64,000 nt of DNA from Frankia sp. QA3 (GTDB taxonomy: Bacteria > Actinomycetota > Actinomycetes > Frankiales > Frankiaceae), in NCBI RefSeq assembly GCF_000262465.1, contig NZ_CM001489.1, positions 6,243,357-6,307,356 of the forward strand, in the 5' to 3' direction. The position numbers were made by a program, and so were the translations under genes. How positions within the stretch are numbered: position 1 is the first letter of the stretch; every line of letters begins with the position of its first letter. The notes beneath the pieces were generated by a model. The model was not told the origin of the DNA, searched no databases, and saw only the letters and a list, made by a program, of their open reading frames with translations. Of this stretch, positions 23,579-34,981 are shown one piece after another.

Positions 23579-24605
23579 GGTCCTCGCTGGATCGCGGTGC
23601 ATTCCGGGTGACCCGTAACGGCCCGCTGCCACTCGCCGACCGATGCCGGGGGCCGACGGGGGCAGCCGCCGGTCGTTCCCGGTGCGCGGGATGGCGCGCT
23701 CCCGCGCGTGAGGACGTCACTCGCTCGCCCGCGCTCATGGCGCGCGCGGGCGTGATCCCCCTCTGCCACTTCTCGGTGGATACCGGGGACGGACCGCCTT
23801 CATCGGCGCCCCCCCGGCACTGCCGTCGCAACGGTACCGTATGGCCCTCTGCCTGCTGGGAGAGTCCCCTCAACCCGTTGCCGGCGCGCCCGGCGACACT
23901 CCCGCAACGGTCGAGGCCGCCCGCTTGGTCGTGTCGCGGCGTAGCCCCCCGTGCGCGCATTCGTGCGTGGTCGGCGCCCGGCTTCGCACGAGATCTCCGC
24001 AACGGTGGCATCGCCCCCACGAGATTCCCGCCACGCCGCCGCCGGGCGACACCCACGCCGCCCCGGCGACCGTCCCGTCCCCAGGTTGCCGCCACGCCTG
24101 GCGTTTAGCCTGGTCAGGCCGCTTGTCTGCGACCCTCGCCGCACCGCTCGCCGCCCCGCCGGCGGCCCCGGATCGGCCTGACCGCCGACGAAAGCCGGCA
24201 CCGGGTGGCGGCACCACGTGGCCCACCTTCGTGGCGAACGGCCGATAAATAGTGCCAGATCGCCGCAGGACTGGCAACTCGCCCGACCGGCACCGCGTCA
24301 TGACTGGTGGATCCCGCGATGGCGCGGGCGTCCGGCCTGCCGGCGGTCGCCGGCTGCCGGCTGCTTCCCACAGAGCGGAAGGGGTTTGGTGCCGATGCGG
24401 ATGATCGTTGCTGTCCGTGATAAGTCGAGGCCGCCGACATCGCTCTTCGTGCGTTGTTGTTACGGTTCGTCCGTCACTACCGGATTGGTGAATGGGCCTC
24501 CGCTCACGGCGTTGCCGGTGTCGACGAATCCCCTGGCAGGTCGGCCGGGCGGAGGAATTGTCACCCCGGGTGAGAGTTGCGCACCGGATACGCCGAGATG
24601 TTTCG
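23579..24605. other. 1-kb divergent intergenic region between rfbF and second GH26-like gene
   Basis: No supported gene; the open frames here have random GC-rich composition. Visible structure includes a CGCCCGCG/CGCGGGCG hairpin (23726-23752) and a 13-bp palindrome TCACCCCGGGTGA (24561-24573) about 30 bp before the GH26-like start. It is the largest non-coding gap in the sugar cluster and must hold both divergent promoters. Confidence 0.55.
24561..24573. promoter_or_regulatory. 13-bp palindrome upstream of GH26-like gene 2
   Basis: TCACCC-C-GGGTGA is a perfect inverted repeat ending 32 bp before the proposed start at 24606. It could be a repressor site. Confidence 0.35.
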
Positions 24606-27600
24606 ATGGGTCAGAGAGCACGATCTGGGGTGATGCGGGTGCGTGGACGCTCCTGGTCGGATGAGCCTCCGGCCGGCGACCGGGAGCGGGTCGCGCCACC
24701 GTCCGGCGAATCGGACGGGGACGGCGTGCAGCGCGGACCACGGGTCGACCGGGTCCGCGCGGCCGATCACCGCCCGGACGCCGGCCGCGACGACCCCGCC
24801 GCCGCGCCGGCCGGGCCGGGCGACGGCTGGCCCGACGCCGCCCGGATCCCGCAGCACCGCCGCAGCGTCGACCCGACGACCACGACGGCTAGGGTGCACC
24901 GCTCCGCCGGGCCGGTGGAGTCCCGCCCGGCCGGCGGCGCCGGGTTCGCGGATGGTGACCCCTCCTGGCCAGCCGCGTCCGGGCCGGAGCCGCCCGACGG
25001 GGACAGCGACGGCGCTCGCGCGGACCACCGGTCGGGCGCCGGCCGGGCCGGGCGCCGCCGCCGGACGCCGCCGGTGGTGCTCCTCCCTCCGTCCATGACC
25101 CTGCCCGCGGGCAGGTCGAGGACCGGCCCCGCCGCGAGCCGGCCGGCGCCCGGCGCGGACACCGCGTCCGGCGCCGGGAACGCCGACCGCCAGTCCTGGG
25201 CGGGTCCGGTCCCCGGGGCCGACGCGGACCGGTCGGAGGCGGCCGGTTCCGACCGACCCGCCGATCCCCGGCTGCCCGGCATCCGCCCGCCCGGCTTCCG
25301 GCTGCCCGCAGCCCGTCCGCCTGATCTCCGCCTGCCCAGCCCCCATCCGCCCGACCCATGGTCCGTCGACTCCGGTCCGACCGACCCATGGTCCGTCGAT
25401 TCCCGTCCGGTCGGCCCCGGTCCGGTCGGCTCCGGTCCGGTCGGCTCGGATGCGTTCGGGCCTGGGGCGGCCGGCTCCCGGTCGGCGTCCCCACGGGCGT
25501 CCTCCGCCCGCGCGGCGTCACTCGGCACCGGGTTGTCAGTGGACCCGCCCACCGCCCCGCCGACCGACGCGCCGACCGACGCGCCGGTGGATCCACCGGC
25601 CAGTCCGCCCCCCGACGCGCCGACCAATCCGCTCTCCGAGCGGGCCGTCCTGGTGAGCGGTCGATCCCCGGCCGGGCAGCCGGCGAATCCGGCCGGCCCG
25701 CCCGGCTGGGACGAGGGCACGGCGCTGTTCCAACTCCGTCGGCCTGGCGCCCGCGGCGGTGACCGCGCGTGGCCGGGTGAGGATCGGGCGGACCTGCCCC
25801 CACCCCCGCCCGCGGACGGTGCGCCCCTGACCCCGCCGGTGCGGGTGCCGCCGCACGGCACGCGCCCGGGGGCCGAGACGGGCGCCCTACGCTGGTCGGA
25901 GACCGGCGCTCCCCGGGACGTTGCGCGCCGCGACGCAGCCGGCCAGGACGGGCGCCACGCCGACGGGCGGGACGACTCAGGGCCCACCCATGGGATCCCG
26001 CGTACCGGTGCATGGTCTGCTGCCCGCGACGCCTGGCTGGCCGCCGATCCCCGCAGCGGCGGGCGGTGGGCGCCGTTGCCGCCGGCCGGTCCCGCCGTCC
26101 CGGCGGCCATGGATGGCCTCCCGGCCGCCCGCGGCCACGACGGCGCCCGCGGCCGTGCGAGCCTGGCCGGAACCCAGCCCGAAGGCCGGCTGGACGACGG
26201 CCGGCAGGATGACCGGGACCGCCGGACCGGCCCGGCCCGGGACCATCGGTTGCCGTCGGATCGGCCCGCGTCGCAACGGCCGGCGCCGGATCGATTCGCG
26301 TCGCAGCCGCTGGCACCGGATCGGGTCCGGACAGATCGGGTCCGGACAGATCGGGTCCAGACGGATCGGGTGCGGACAGATCGCACCGGGTCGGATCGGC
26401 TCGGAGCTGGTCGGACCGGGTCGGACCGGGCTGCGCCGGACCGGGTCCGGCCGGAGCGGGTTGGACCGGACCGCGGCGGACCGGATCGGGTCGCCCTGGA
26501 CCGGGTCGGCCCGGGTCGAATCGCGCCGGACCGGGTTCGATCTGGCCGGTCGGGGCCGGCCGCTGCCGGATCGGGCCGGGCCGGATCGGGCCGGGTCGAA
26601 TCGGGCCGGAGTGCGGCGGCGAAGGGTGGACCGGGGCGGGGCGGCCGGGCCGCCTGGACCGACGACGAGGTCTGGTCCGACGAGGTCGGCTCGGCGCGGG
26701 CCTCCGAGGCCGCCAAGGCCGGCGCCCGCCACACCGGCCGGCCCGACGACCGCGCGGCGACGGACTCCGGGCCACGGGCTCGGGCGGCGGCGTGGATCAT
26801 CGCCCACTGGGGCGGGAACGCCAGCCGCATCCCCCATCTGCCCGTCATCGCGGTGTCGGTCGCGGTGGTGCTCACCCTGGTCGCGGTGACCGCCCTGCTG
26901 CTGGTGCCCTCCGGCAGCGACGGCGGGTCCGACCCCATCGCCACCAGTGCGGGATCGGGCGCGTCGCCGGCCGCGCAGCCGGGCACCGCGGCCCGGCCCA
27001 CCCAGAGCAGTGTGCCGGCGGCGGCCGTCCCGCAGGTCGAGCGGGCCGCGACCACCGGACTGTTCCCGACGGGCGTCGCCGCGCACACCCTGGCGCAGGC
27101 GAACGCCTGGGCGAGGTTTCGTGGCCGGCCCAACGACGTCGTCGTCATGTACACCGAGCGGTCGAGCTGGAGCGCCATCACGGACCCGTGGATGGGGCGC
27201 AGCGCGTCGACCTTCTCCGGGTATGCCGGCACATGGGTCATCACCCAGCCGCTGTTCCCCGACTCGGGGGCGCAGAAGGGCAACCTCGCCGACTGCGCGG
27301 CGGGCAACTACGACGCCAAATGGCGGCAGTTCGGGCGCTGGCTGATGAGCATGGGGCGGGGCGACTCGTTCGTCCGGCTGGGCTGGGAGTTCAACGGCCT
27401 GTGGTTCGCCTGGGCGGCGACGGATCCGCAGCAGTGGATCCAGTGCTTCCGCAACGCCTCGTCGGCGATCAAGGCAACCAGCCCGCAGGTCCGCATCGAC
27501 TGGAATCTCAACGCCCACGGGTCGACCACGCCGGTCGGCGCGTTCGACCTGTACCCCGGCGACCAGTACGTCGACGTCATCGGCATCGACAGTTACGACC

Positions 27601-27944
27601 AGTACCCGCCCAGCCCGACCTACGCCGACTTCGACAACCAGTGCAACGGTGACGCGGGGCTCTGCCAGGTCATCACCTTCGCGCGCACCCACCACAAGCT
27701 GTTCTCGGTGCCCGAGTGGGGAGTGGTCAGCCAGCAGGGCACGAAGGCCGGGCGGGGTGGCGCCGCCGGCGGGGACAATCCCGCCTACATGGAGAAGATG
27801 TACGAGACGTTCGCCCACAACGCCGACATCCTCGCCTACGAGGCGTATTTCCCCGACGCGGAGGAGGGCAACGTCCGCTCCTCGCTGGTGAACCCCAATC
27901 TCAATCCGGCCTCGGCGGCCGTCTACCAGCGGCTCTGGGGCTAA
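24606..27944 (+). CDS. Large membrane-anchored GH26-like glycoside hydrolase (paralogue 2)
   Basis: From ATG 24606 the protein has 1112 residues. A disordered cytoplasmic stretch of about 740 residues is rich in Pro, Asp, Arg and Gly, with DRVRTDR- and DAPTDAP-type repeats. It is followed by one transmembrane helix (about 745-768, VIAVSVAVVLTLVAVTALLL) and an external GH26-like domain. Glu928 in GWEFNG and Glu1037 in VPEWGVV are the likely acid/base and nucleophile, 109 residues apart. The catalytic domain closely matches paralogue 1, including AQPLFP/TQPLFP, YDANW/YDAKW and YDSYPPS/YDQYPPS. ATG 24633 is an alternative start. The very long inner tail is as odd as that of the flippase. A cell-surface glycan-processing role is inferred from the neighbourhood. 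Confidence 0.8.
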   Translation: MGQRARSGVMRVRGRSWSDEPPAGDRERVAPPSGESDGDGVQRGPRVDRVRAADHRPDAGRDDPAAAPAGPGDGWPDAARIPQHRRSVDPTTTTARVHRSAGPVESRPAGGAGFADGDPSWPAASGPEPPDGDSDGARADHRSGAGRAGRRRRTPPVVLLPPSMTLPAGRSRTGPAASRPAPGADTASGAGNADRQSWAGPVPGADADRSEAAGSDRPADPRLPGIRPPGFRLPAARPPDLRLPSPHPPDPWSVDSGPTDPWSVDSRPVGPGPVGSGPVGSDAFGPGAAGSRSASPRASSARAASLGTGLSVDPPTAPPTDAPTDAPVDPPASPPPDAPTNPLSERAVLVSGRSPAGQPANPAGPPGWDEGTALFQLRRPGARGGDRAWPGEDRADLPPPPPADGAPLTPPVRVPPHGTRPGAETGALRWSETGAPRDVARRDAAGQDGRHADGRDDSGPTHGIPRTGAWSAARDAWLAADPRSGGRWAPLPPAGPAVPAAMDGLPAARGHDGARGRASLAGTQPEGRLDDGRQDDRDRRTGPARDHRLPSDRPASQRPAPDRFASQPLAPDRVRTDRVRTDRVQTDRVRTDRTGSDRLGAGRTGSDRAAPDRVRPERVGPDRGGPDRVALDRVGPGRIAPDRVRSGRSGPAAAGSGRAGSGRVESGRSAAAKGGPGRGGRAAWTDDEVWSDEVGSARASEAAKAGARHTGRPDDRAATDSGPRARAAAWIIAHWGGNASRIPHLPVIAVSVAVVLTLVAVTALLLVPSGSDGGSDPIATSAGSGASPAAQPGTAARPTQSSVPAAAVPQVERAATTGLFPTGVAAHTLAQANAWARFRGRPNDVVVMYTERSSWSAITDPWMGRSASTFSGYAGTWVITQPLFPDSGAQKGNLADCAAGNYDAKWRQFGRWLMSMGRGDSFVRLGWEFNGLWFAWAATDPQQWIQCFRNASSAIKATSPQVRIDWNLNAHGSTTPVGAFDLYPGDQYVDVIGIDSYDQYPPSPTYADFDNQCNGDAGLCQVITFARTHHKLFSVPEWGVVSQQGTKAGRGGAAGGDNPAYMEKMYETFAHNADILAYEAYFPDAEEGNVRSSLVNPNLNPASAAVYQRLWG
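26311..26620. repeat. Degenerate 15-bp repeats (DRVRT / DRxGx) in GH26-like gene 2
   Basis: Imperfect 15-bp units based on GGATCGGGTCCGGAC-like sequence repeat about 20 times and encode the Asp-Arg-rich stretch of the intracellular tail. The units are near identical at the start and decay rightward. Confidence 0.7.
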
Positions 27945-27955
27945 GACCCCGCCTC

Positions 27956-27993
27956 GGCGCCCCGCGTGTCCCCTTGTGGCCGCGCGGGGCGCC
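27956..27993. terminator. Bidirectional terminator between GH26-like gene 2 and merR
   Basis: Perfect 11-bp arms GGCGCCCCGCG (27956-27966) and CGCGGGGCGCC (27983-27993) with a 16-nt loop, placed between two convergent stop codons. Confidence 0.85.
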
Positions 27994-28007
27994 CAGCCGG
28001 CGGTGGG

Positions 28008-28445
28008 TCAGACCGCGCCGCCGCCGGTGCGCTCCGCGTCGTCGTGCAGCCCACCGACGAAGGACTCCGCCACGCTCACCTGCTCCCGCAGCGTCGACAG
28101 CTTCTCCTCGGCGAGTAGCACCCAGGTGCCAAGCCGCTCCTGCAACGCGGCGCGGGTGTCCGCGGCCAGGTCGGGCGTGGCCAGCTCGTCGCGCAGGATC
28201 AGCAGCGAGCGCATCTCCTCCAGCGTGAAGCCCAGGGGCTTCATCTTCCTGATGAGCAGCAGCCGCTCGATCGCGTCGACGTCGTAGAGGCGGAACCCAC
28301 CGACGGTCCGTCCCACCGGCATGAGCAGGCCCGCTTCTTCGTAGTAGCGGACTGTTCGCAGGGAGAGGCCGACCCGTTCGGCGACGTCCCCGATCTGGTA
28401 GACGTCGCCACGGGCCGCGTCCGATCCCGAAACGTTGCGGCGCAT
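28008..28445 (-). CDS. MerR-family transcriptional regulator
   Basis: The 145-residue protein starts at ATG 28445. It has the winged HTH YQIGDVAERVGLSLRTVRYYEEAGLL (about 15-40), the MerR wing (GGFRLYDVDAIERLLLIRKMKPLGF), and a C-terminal coiled coil (LQERLGTWVLLAEEKLSTLREQVSVAE). There is no Cys-rich metal site, so it is not a mercury-, zinc- or copper-type sensor. There is no large ligand domain either. A MerR-type operator lies 16-33 bp upstream, implying autoregulation and possibly a nearly leaderless mRNA. A matching operator is found before the fkbH-like gene. Upstream in-frame codons to 28700 are unlikely to be translated. Confidence 0.88.
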   Translation of the reverse strand: MRRNVSGSDAARGDVYQIGDVAERVGLSLRTVRYYEEAGLLMPVGRTVGGFRLYDVDAIERLLLIRKMKPLGFTLEEMRSLLILRDELATPDLAADTRAALQERLGTWVLLAEEKLSTLREQVSVAESFVGGLHDDAERTGGGAV

Positions 28446-28943
28446 GGTGGACAACTCGACCCTAACGTCAGCGTAGGTATCGGGCGGCCGAACTGGACGC
28501 CAGGCAGTCGACTGTACGTCGACTGGCCGCCGGGCGCGCTCGGCGCTACCGGCCGGGCCCGACTCCCACCCGGCTCCCGGCGAGGGGCGTCGGAGCAGGT
28601 CTGCGGTGGTGCAGGTGCCCGTGGGGCGCATCGGGTGGTGCGGGTGCGGGTGCGCAATCCGGATGGTGGGGCGCGGTCGGTGGGGCGGTGGGGCGGGCAT
28701 CGGTGTCGTAGGCTGGTCATATCGTCTGTGCCGACGGGGTCGGGCCGGTGCCGGCCGACCGCCCGGGTCATCGCCGGGGGCGGGTCGGGCGGCGGGTCGG
28801 GCCCGGCGGTCGAGCGGGTCCGGGCCGTGGTGGGCCCCGTTGCGTCATGTCGTCGTGTTCCGCGGTGGCGGTCCCCGTGCCGCGGCGTCTGCTCCACGCC
28901 TGTTTCGCTCCGCTCGTTTCCGAGAGGCACACCGGACGCAACC
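28446..28943. other. Divergent intergenic region between merR and mfd
   Basis: Apart from the MerR operator near its left end, this ~500-bp region is G-rich on the + strand (repeated GTGCGGGTGCGGG and GGTGGGGCGG near 28620-28700). It shows a lone AT patch, TCATATCG near 28719, that could be part of the mfd promoter. No gene is supported; the open frame continuous with mfd lacks family similarity. Confidence 0.5.
28461..28477. promoter_or_regulatory. MerR-type operator upstream of merR
   Basis: CCTA (28461-28464) and TAGG (28474-28477) flank the 9-nt spacer ACGTCAGCG. The core CTAACGTCAGCGTAG matches 13 of 15 bases of the operator at 1642-1656 and has the same 9-nt spacing. It lies just upstream of the MerR gene, the usual place for MerR autoregulation. 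Confidence 0.6.
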
Positions 28944-32564
<3,621 letters not shown>

Positions 32565-32667
32565 GCGGCACCCCGGGCGGGATCCAGCGGGCGGCAGGCG
32601 GGGAATCCGGCGGTGTCGTGCGGGGAAGGTGTGCTTCGCCACAGGCGAGCGGATAGCGTCTGGAGTC

Positions 32668-33435
32668 GTGAAGCTCTCCCGTCTCCTCGCCGGTGTCGGG
32701 TTTGTCGTGCTTGTCGGGACCGCCGGGACGGCCTGCACGACTCACGCCGGGACCGCCGCCCAGGTCGGATCGCAGCCCATCGAGACCTCCCAACTGCGCG
32801 GCATCGTCGAGCGCGGGCTCGCGGCCGCCGATGGCGTCCCGATCTCGCAGTCCGGGCAGACCGCGTCGAGCGCCCTCAACCGCACCGAGCTGCAACGGCG
32901 CACGCTGACCACCCTCGTGCAGCTTGAGCTGTTCTCCGGCGAGGCGGCCCGGCGCGGCATCACGCTGAGCCCCGCGGACATCGCCTCGTACCACCAGGCG
33001 TATGCCGTCCTCCAGTTCGGCGGCGTGCGGGCGTTCGAGCAGCGGGCGGCCGCCGTGGGCTTCGCGCAGCGCGATGTCTCCGTGATCATGCGTTCCGGGG
33101 CGCTGGAGTTGGCCCTCGGCGACCGGGTCAGCCCGAACCTGCTCGCCACCGAGGCGGAGACCCGGGAGCAGTACGACAGCATCATCAACCGGTTCGGCCG
33201 GATCCCGCTCACCTACGCGCAGGCGAAGCCGTACCTGGCCCGCTTCATCGTCAGGCGGGAGCGCTTGGCGAAGCTGCGGCCCGTCCTCGCGCAGGCCGAG
33301 AAGAAGGACCCGATCTCGATCAACCCGCGGTTCGGCACCTGGGACACCGGCCAGTTCACCGTGATCGCCGCGGACGGGACGATCGCCAGCCGGCCCGCGC
33401 CCACCCCCATGCTGGACCTGACCGCCCAGTCCTGA
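32668..33435 (+). CDS. SurA_N-like secreted or lipid-anchored chaperone-type protein
   Basis: GTG 32668 follows TGGAG. The first 25 residues form a signal peptide ending GTAGTAC, with a Cys that could be lipidated although the lipobox is weak. The remainder (255 residues in all) resembles the SurA N-terminal chaperone domain of actinobacterial lipoproteins: LRGIVERGLAAADG, LVQLELFSGEAARRGI, QRDVSVIMRS. No peptidyl-prolyl isomerase domain is present. It sits between mfd and mazG, a place where such a lipoprotein is also known in other actinomycetes. Confidence 0.75.
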   Translation: MKLSRLLAGVGFVVLVGTAGTACTTHAGTAAQVGSQPIETSQLRGIVERGLAAADGVPISQSGQTASSALNRTELQRRTLTTLVQLELFSGEAARRGITLSPADIASYHQAYAVLQFGGVRAFEQRAAAVGFAQRDVSVIMRSGALELALGDRVSPNLLATEAETREQYDSIINRFGRIPLTYAQAKPYLARFIVRRERLAKLRPVLAQAEKKDPISINPRFGTWDTGQFTVIAADGTIASRPAPTPMLDLTAQS

Positions 33436-33578
33436 ACCGCGGCGGTTCCCCCGATCCGTGGTGGTCTGCCGGCCCGTGGCGGCTCGACCTGCCGCGGGCC
33501 GGACCTGCCGCGGTCCGCCAACCGCCCGCCGACCGGCCGAGCCGGCCCGGCCCCGACCAGCCGAAGCGAGTGGACGTC

Positions 33579-34916
33579 ATGATGCTGCGGATCACGGTGG
33601 TCGTCACCAGCCCGCGGGTCGCCCCGGGCATCCTTACCGCGCCGGCGTGGGACCTGGTGCGCCGGGTGCCGGTGCTGACCGCCGCCCCGGCCCACCCGCA
33701 GCTCGCCGCCCTGCGCGCCGCCGGCGCGACCGTCGTCGTCGTCGACGGCCACCCGCCCGCGGCGCCGGGCGATCCGGCTGCGGGCGATCCGGCTGGGGAC
33801 GATCCGGTGGGGGTCGGCCTGGCCGCCTTCCTGCGAGCCGGCCTGCCCGATCCGGCGGCGACCGAGCTCGCCTGGCTGCCGGACCCGTCCGCGCCGACGC
33901 CTCTCGACCGGCTGCTCGACCGCCTCGCCCAGCCCCGCCCGCAGGCCGACCCCGACGCGGCCGCGACCCCCGCCACCGGGGTCGTGGTGGGCACTCTCGC
34001 CGGCACGGCGGAGCTGCCCGGGTCGGTCCTGCTCGACGCCGTGGCGGTGATGGACCGGCTGCGCTCCCCGGGCGGCTGCCCATGGGACGCCGAGCAGACC
34101 CATGAGTCCCTCGCCCCTTACTTGATCGAGGAGACCTACGAGGCGTACCAGGCGATCGAGGACGGCGACCTCGCCGAGCTGCGCGAGGAGCTCGGTGACG
34201 TGCTCATGCAGGTGCTCTTCCACGCCCGGATCGCCGCCGAGCGCGCGGGCGACGGCTGGGACGTCGACGATGTGGCGGCGGGGCTGGTCGCCAAGCTGAT
34301 CCGTCGCCATCCGCACGTGTTCGCCGACGTGGTCGTCGACGGGCCGGCGAACGTCGCCGTCAACTGGGAGGCGATCAAGGCCGTGGAGAAGGGACGCGCC
34401 TCGGTGACCGAGGGGGTGGCGCTGTCCCAGCCGGCGCTGACGCTCGCGGCCAAGCTGCTCAAGCGGGCCGGTGGGATCGGCGTGCCGGCGGATCTCGCGC
34501 TCGCCGGGGTCGCCGGTGAGACGGGCGGTGCGCTGCCGGAGTCCGGCGCGGTGGCGGCATCTGGCGCAATGGCGGCATCTGGCGCGATGGCGGAGTCCGG
34601 CGGGGTAGCCGAGGCCGGCGAGCGGGTCGCGGCGATCGCGGCCGATGCCGCCACGGCACTCGGCCGGCCGGGCGTGGCCGCCGACGACGTCCTCGGCGAT
34701 CTGCTCGTCGCCGCCGTCGCGCTCGCGCGGGCGGCGCGGGTCGACCCGGAGCGGGCCCTGCGCACGTCGGCGCGCCGCTTCCGCGACCGGCTGGCCGCCG
34801 CCGAGCGTGTGGCCCGGGGGGACGGAGCCGCCCCCGGCGCGCTGCCCGCCGCGCGCTGGCGGGAACTCTGGGTCGCCCCCGCGGGGTCGGGTGACTGCGT
34901 CACGCCGGATGGGTGA
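33579..34916 (+). CDS. mazG: MazG nucleoside triphosphate pyrophosphohydrolase
   Basis: MazG hydrolyses (d)NTPs to monophosphates. The core domain (about 165-290) begins DRLRSPGGCPWDAEQTH and carries the metal-binding EETYE and EELGD motifs. A second motif block NWEAIK and ASVTEGV follows. The 445-residue length includes a 150-residue N-terminal domain common in actinobacterial MazG and an Ala/Ser/Gly-rich insert (SGAVAASGAMAASGAM) in the C-terminal half. ATG 33579 is chosen; GTG 33570 and ATG 33582 are close alternatives. Confidence 0.92.
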   Translation: MMLRITVVVTSPRVAPGILTAPAWDLVRRVPVLTAAPAHPQLAALRAAGATVVVVDGHPPAAPGDPAAGDPAGDDPVGVGLAAFLRAGLPDPAATELAWLPDPSAPTPLDRLLDRLAQPRPQADPDAAATPATGVVVGTLAGTAELPGSVLLDAVAVMDRLRSPGGCPWDAEQTHESLAPYLIEETYEAYQAIEDGDLAELREELGDVLMQVLFHARIAAERAGDGWDVDDVAAGLVAKLIRRHPHVFADVVVDGPANVAVNWEAIKAVEKGRASVTEGVALSQPALTLAAKLLKRAGGIGVPADLALAGVAGETGGALPESGAVAASGAMAASGAMAESGGVAEAGERVAAIAADAATALGRPGVAADDVLGDLLVAAVALARAARVDPERALRTSARRFRDRLAAAERVARGDGAAPGALPAARWRELWVAPAGSGDCVTPDG

Positions 34917-34981
34917 CGGCGGGACGACGTGAGGTTGACATGACCGAGGAACCGGGGCCGTCGTGGTATTAGCCTCTGACC

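Noticed and set aside
23579..24605. Small genes in the 1-kb gap
   Set aside because: Several open frames exist on both strands but none has a ribosome site, hydrophobic pattern or recognisable motif, and they overlap each other.
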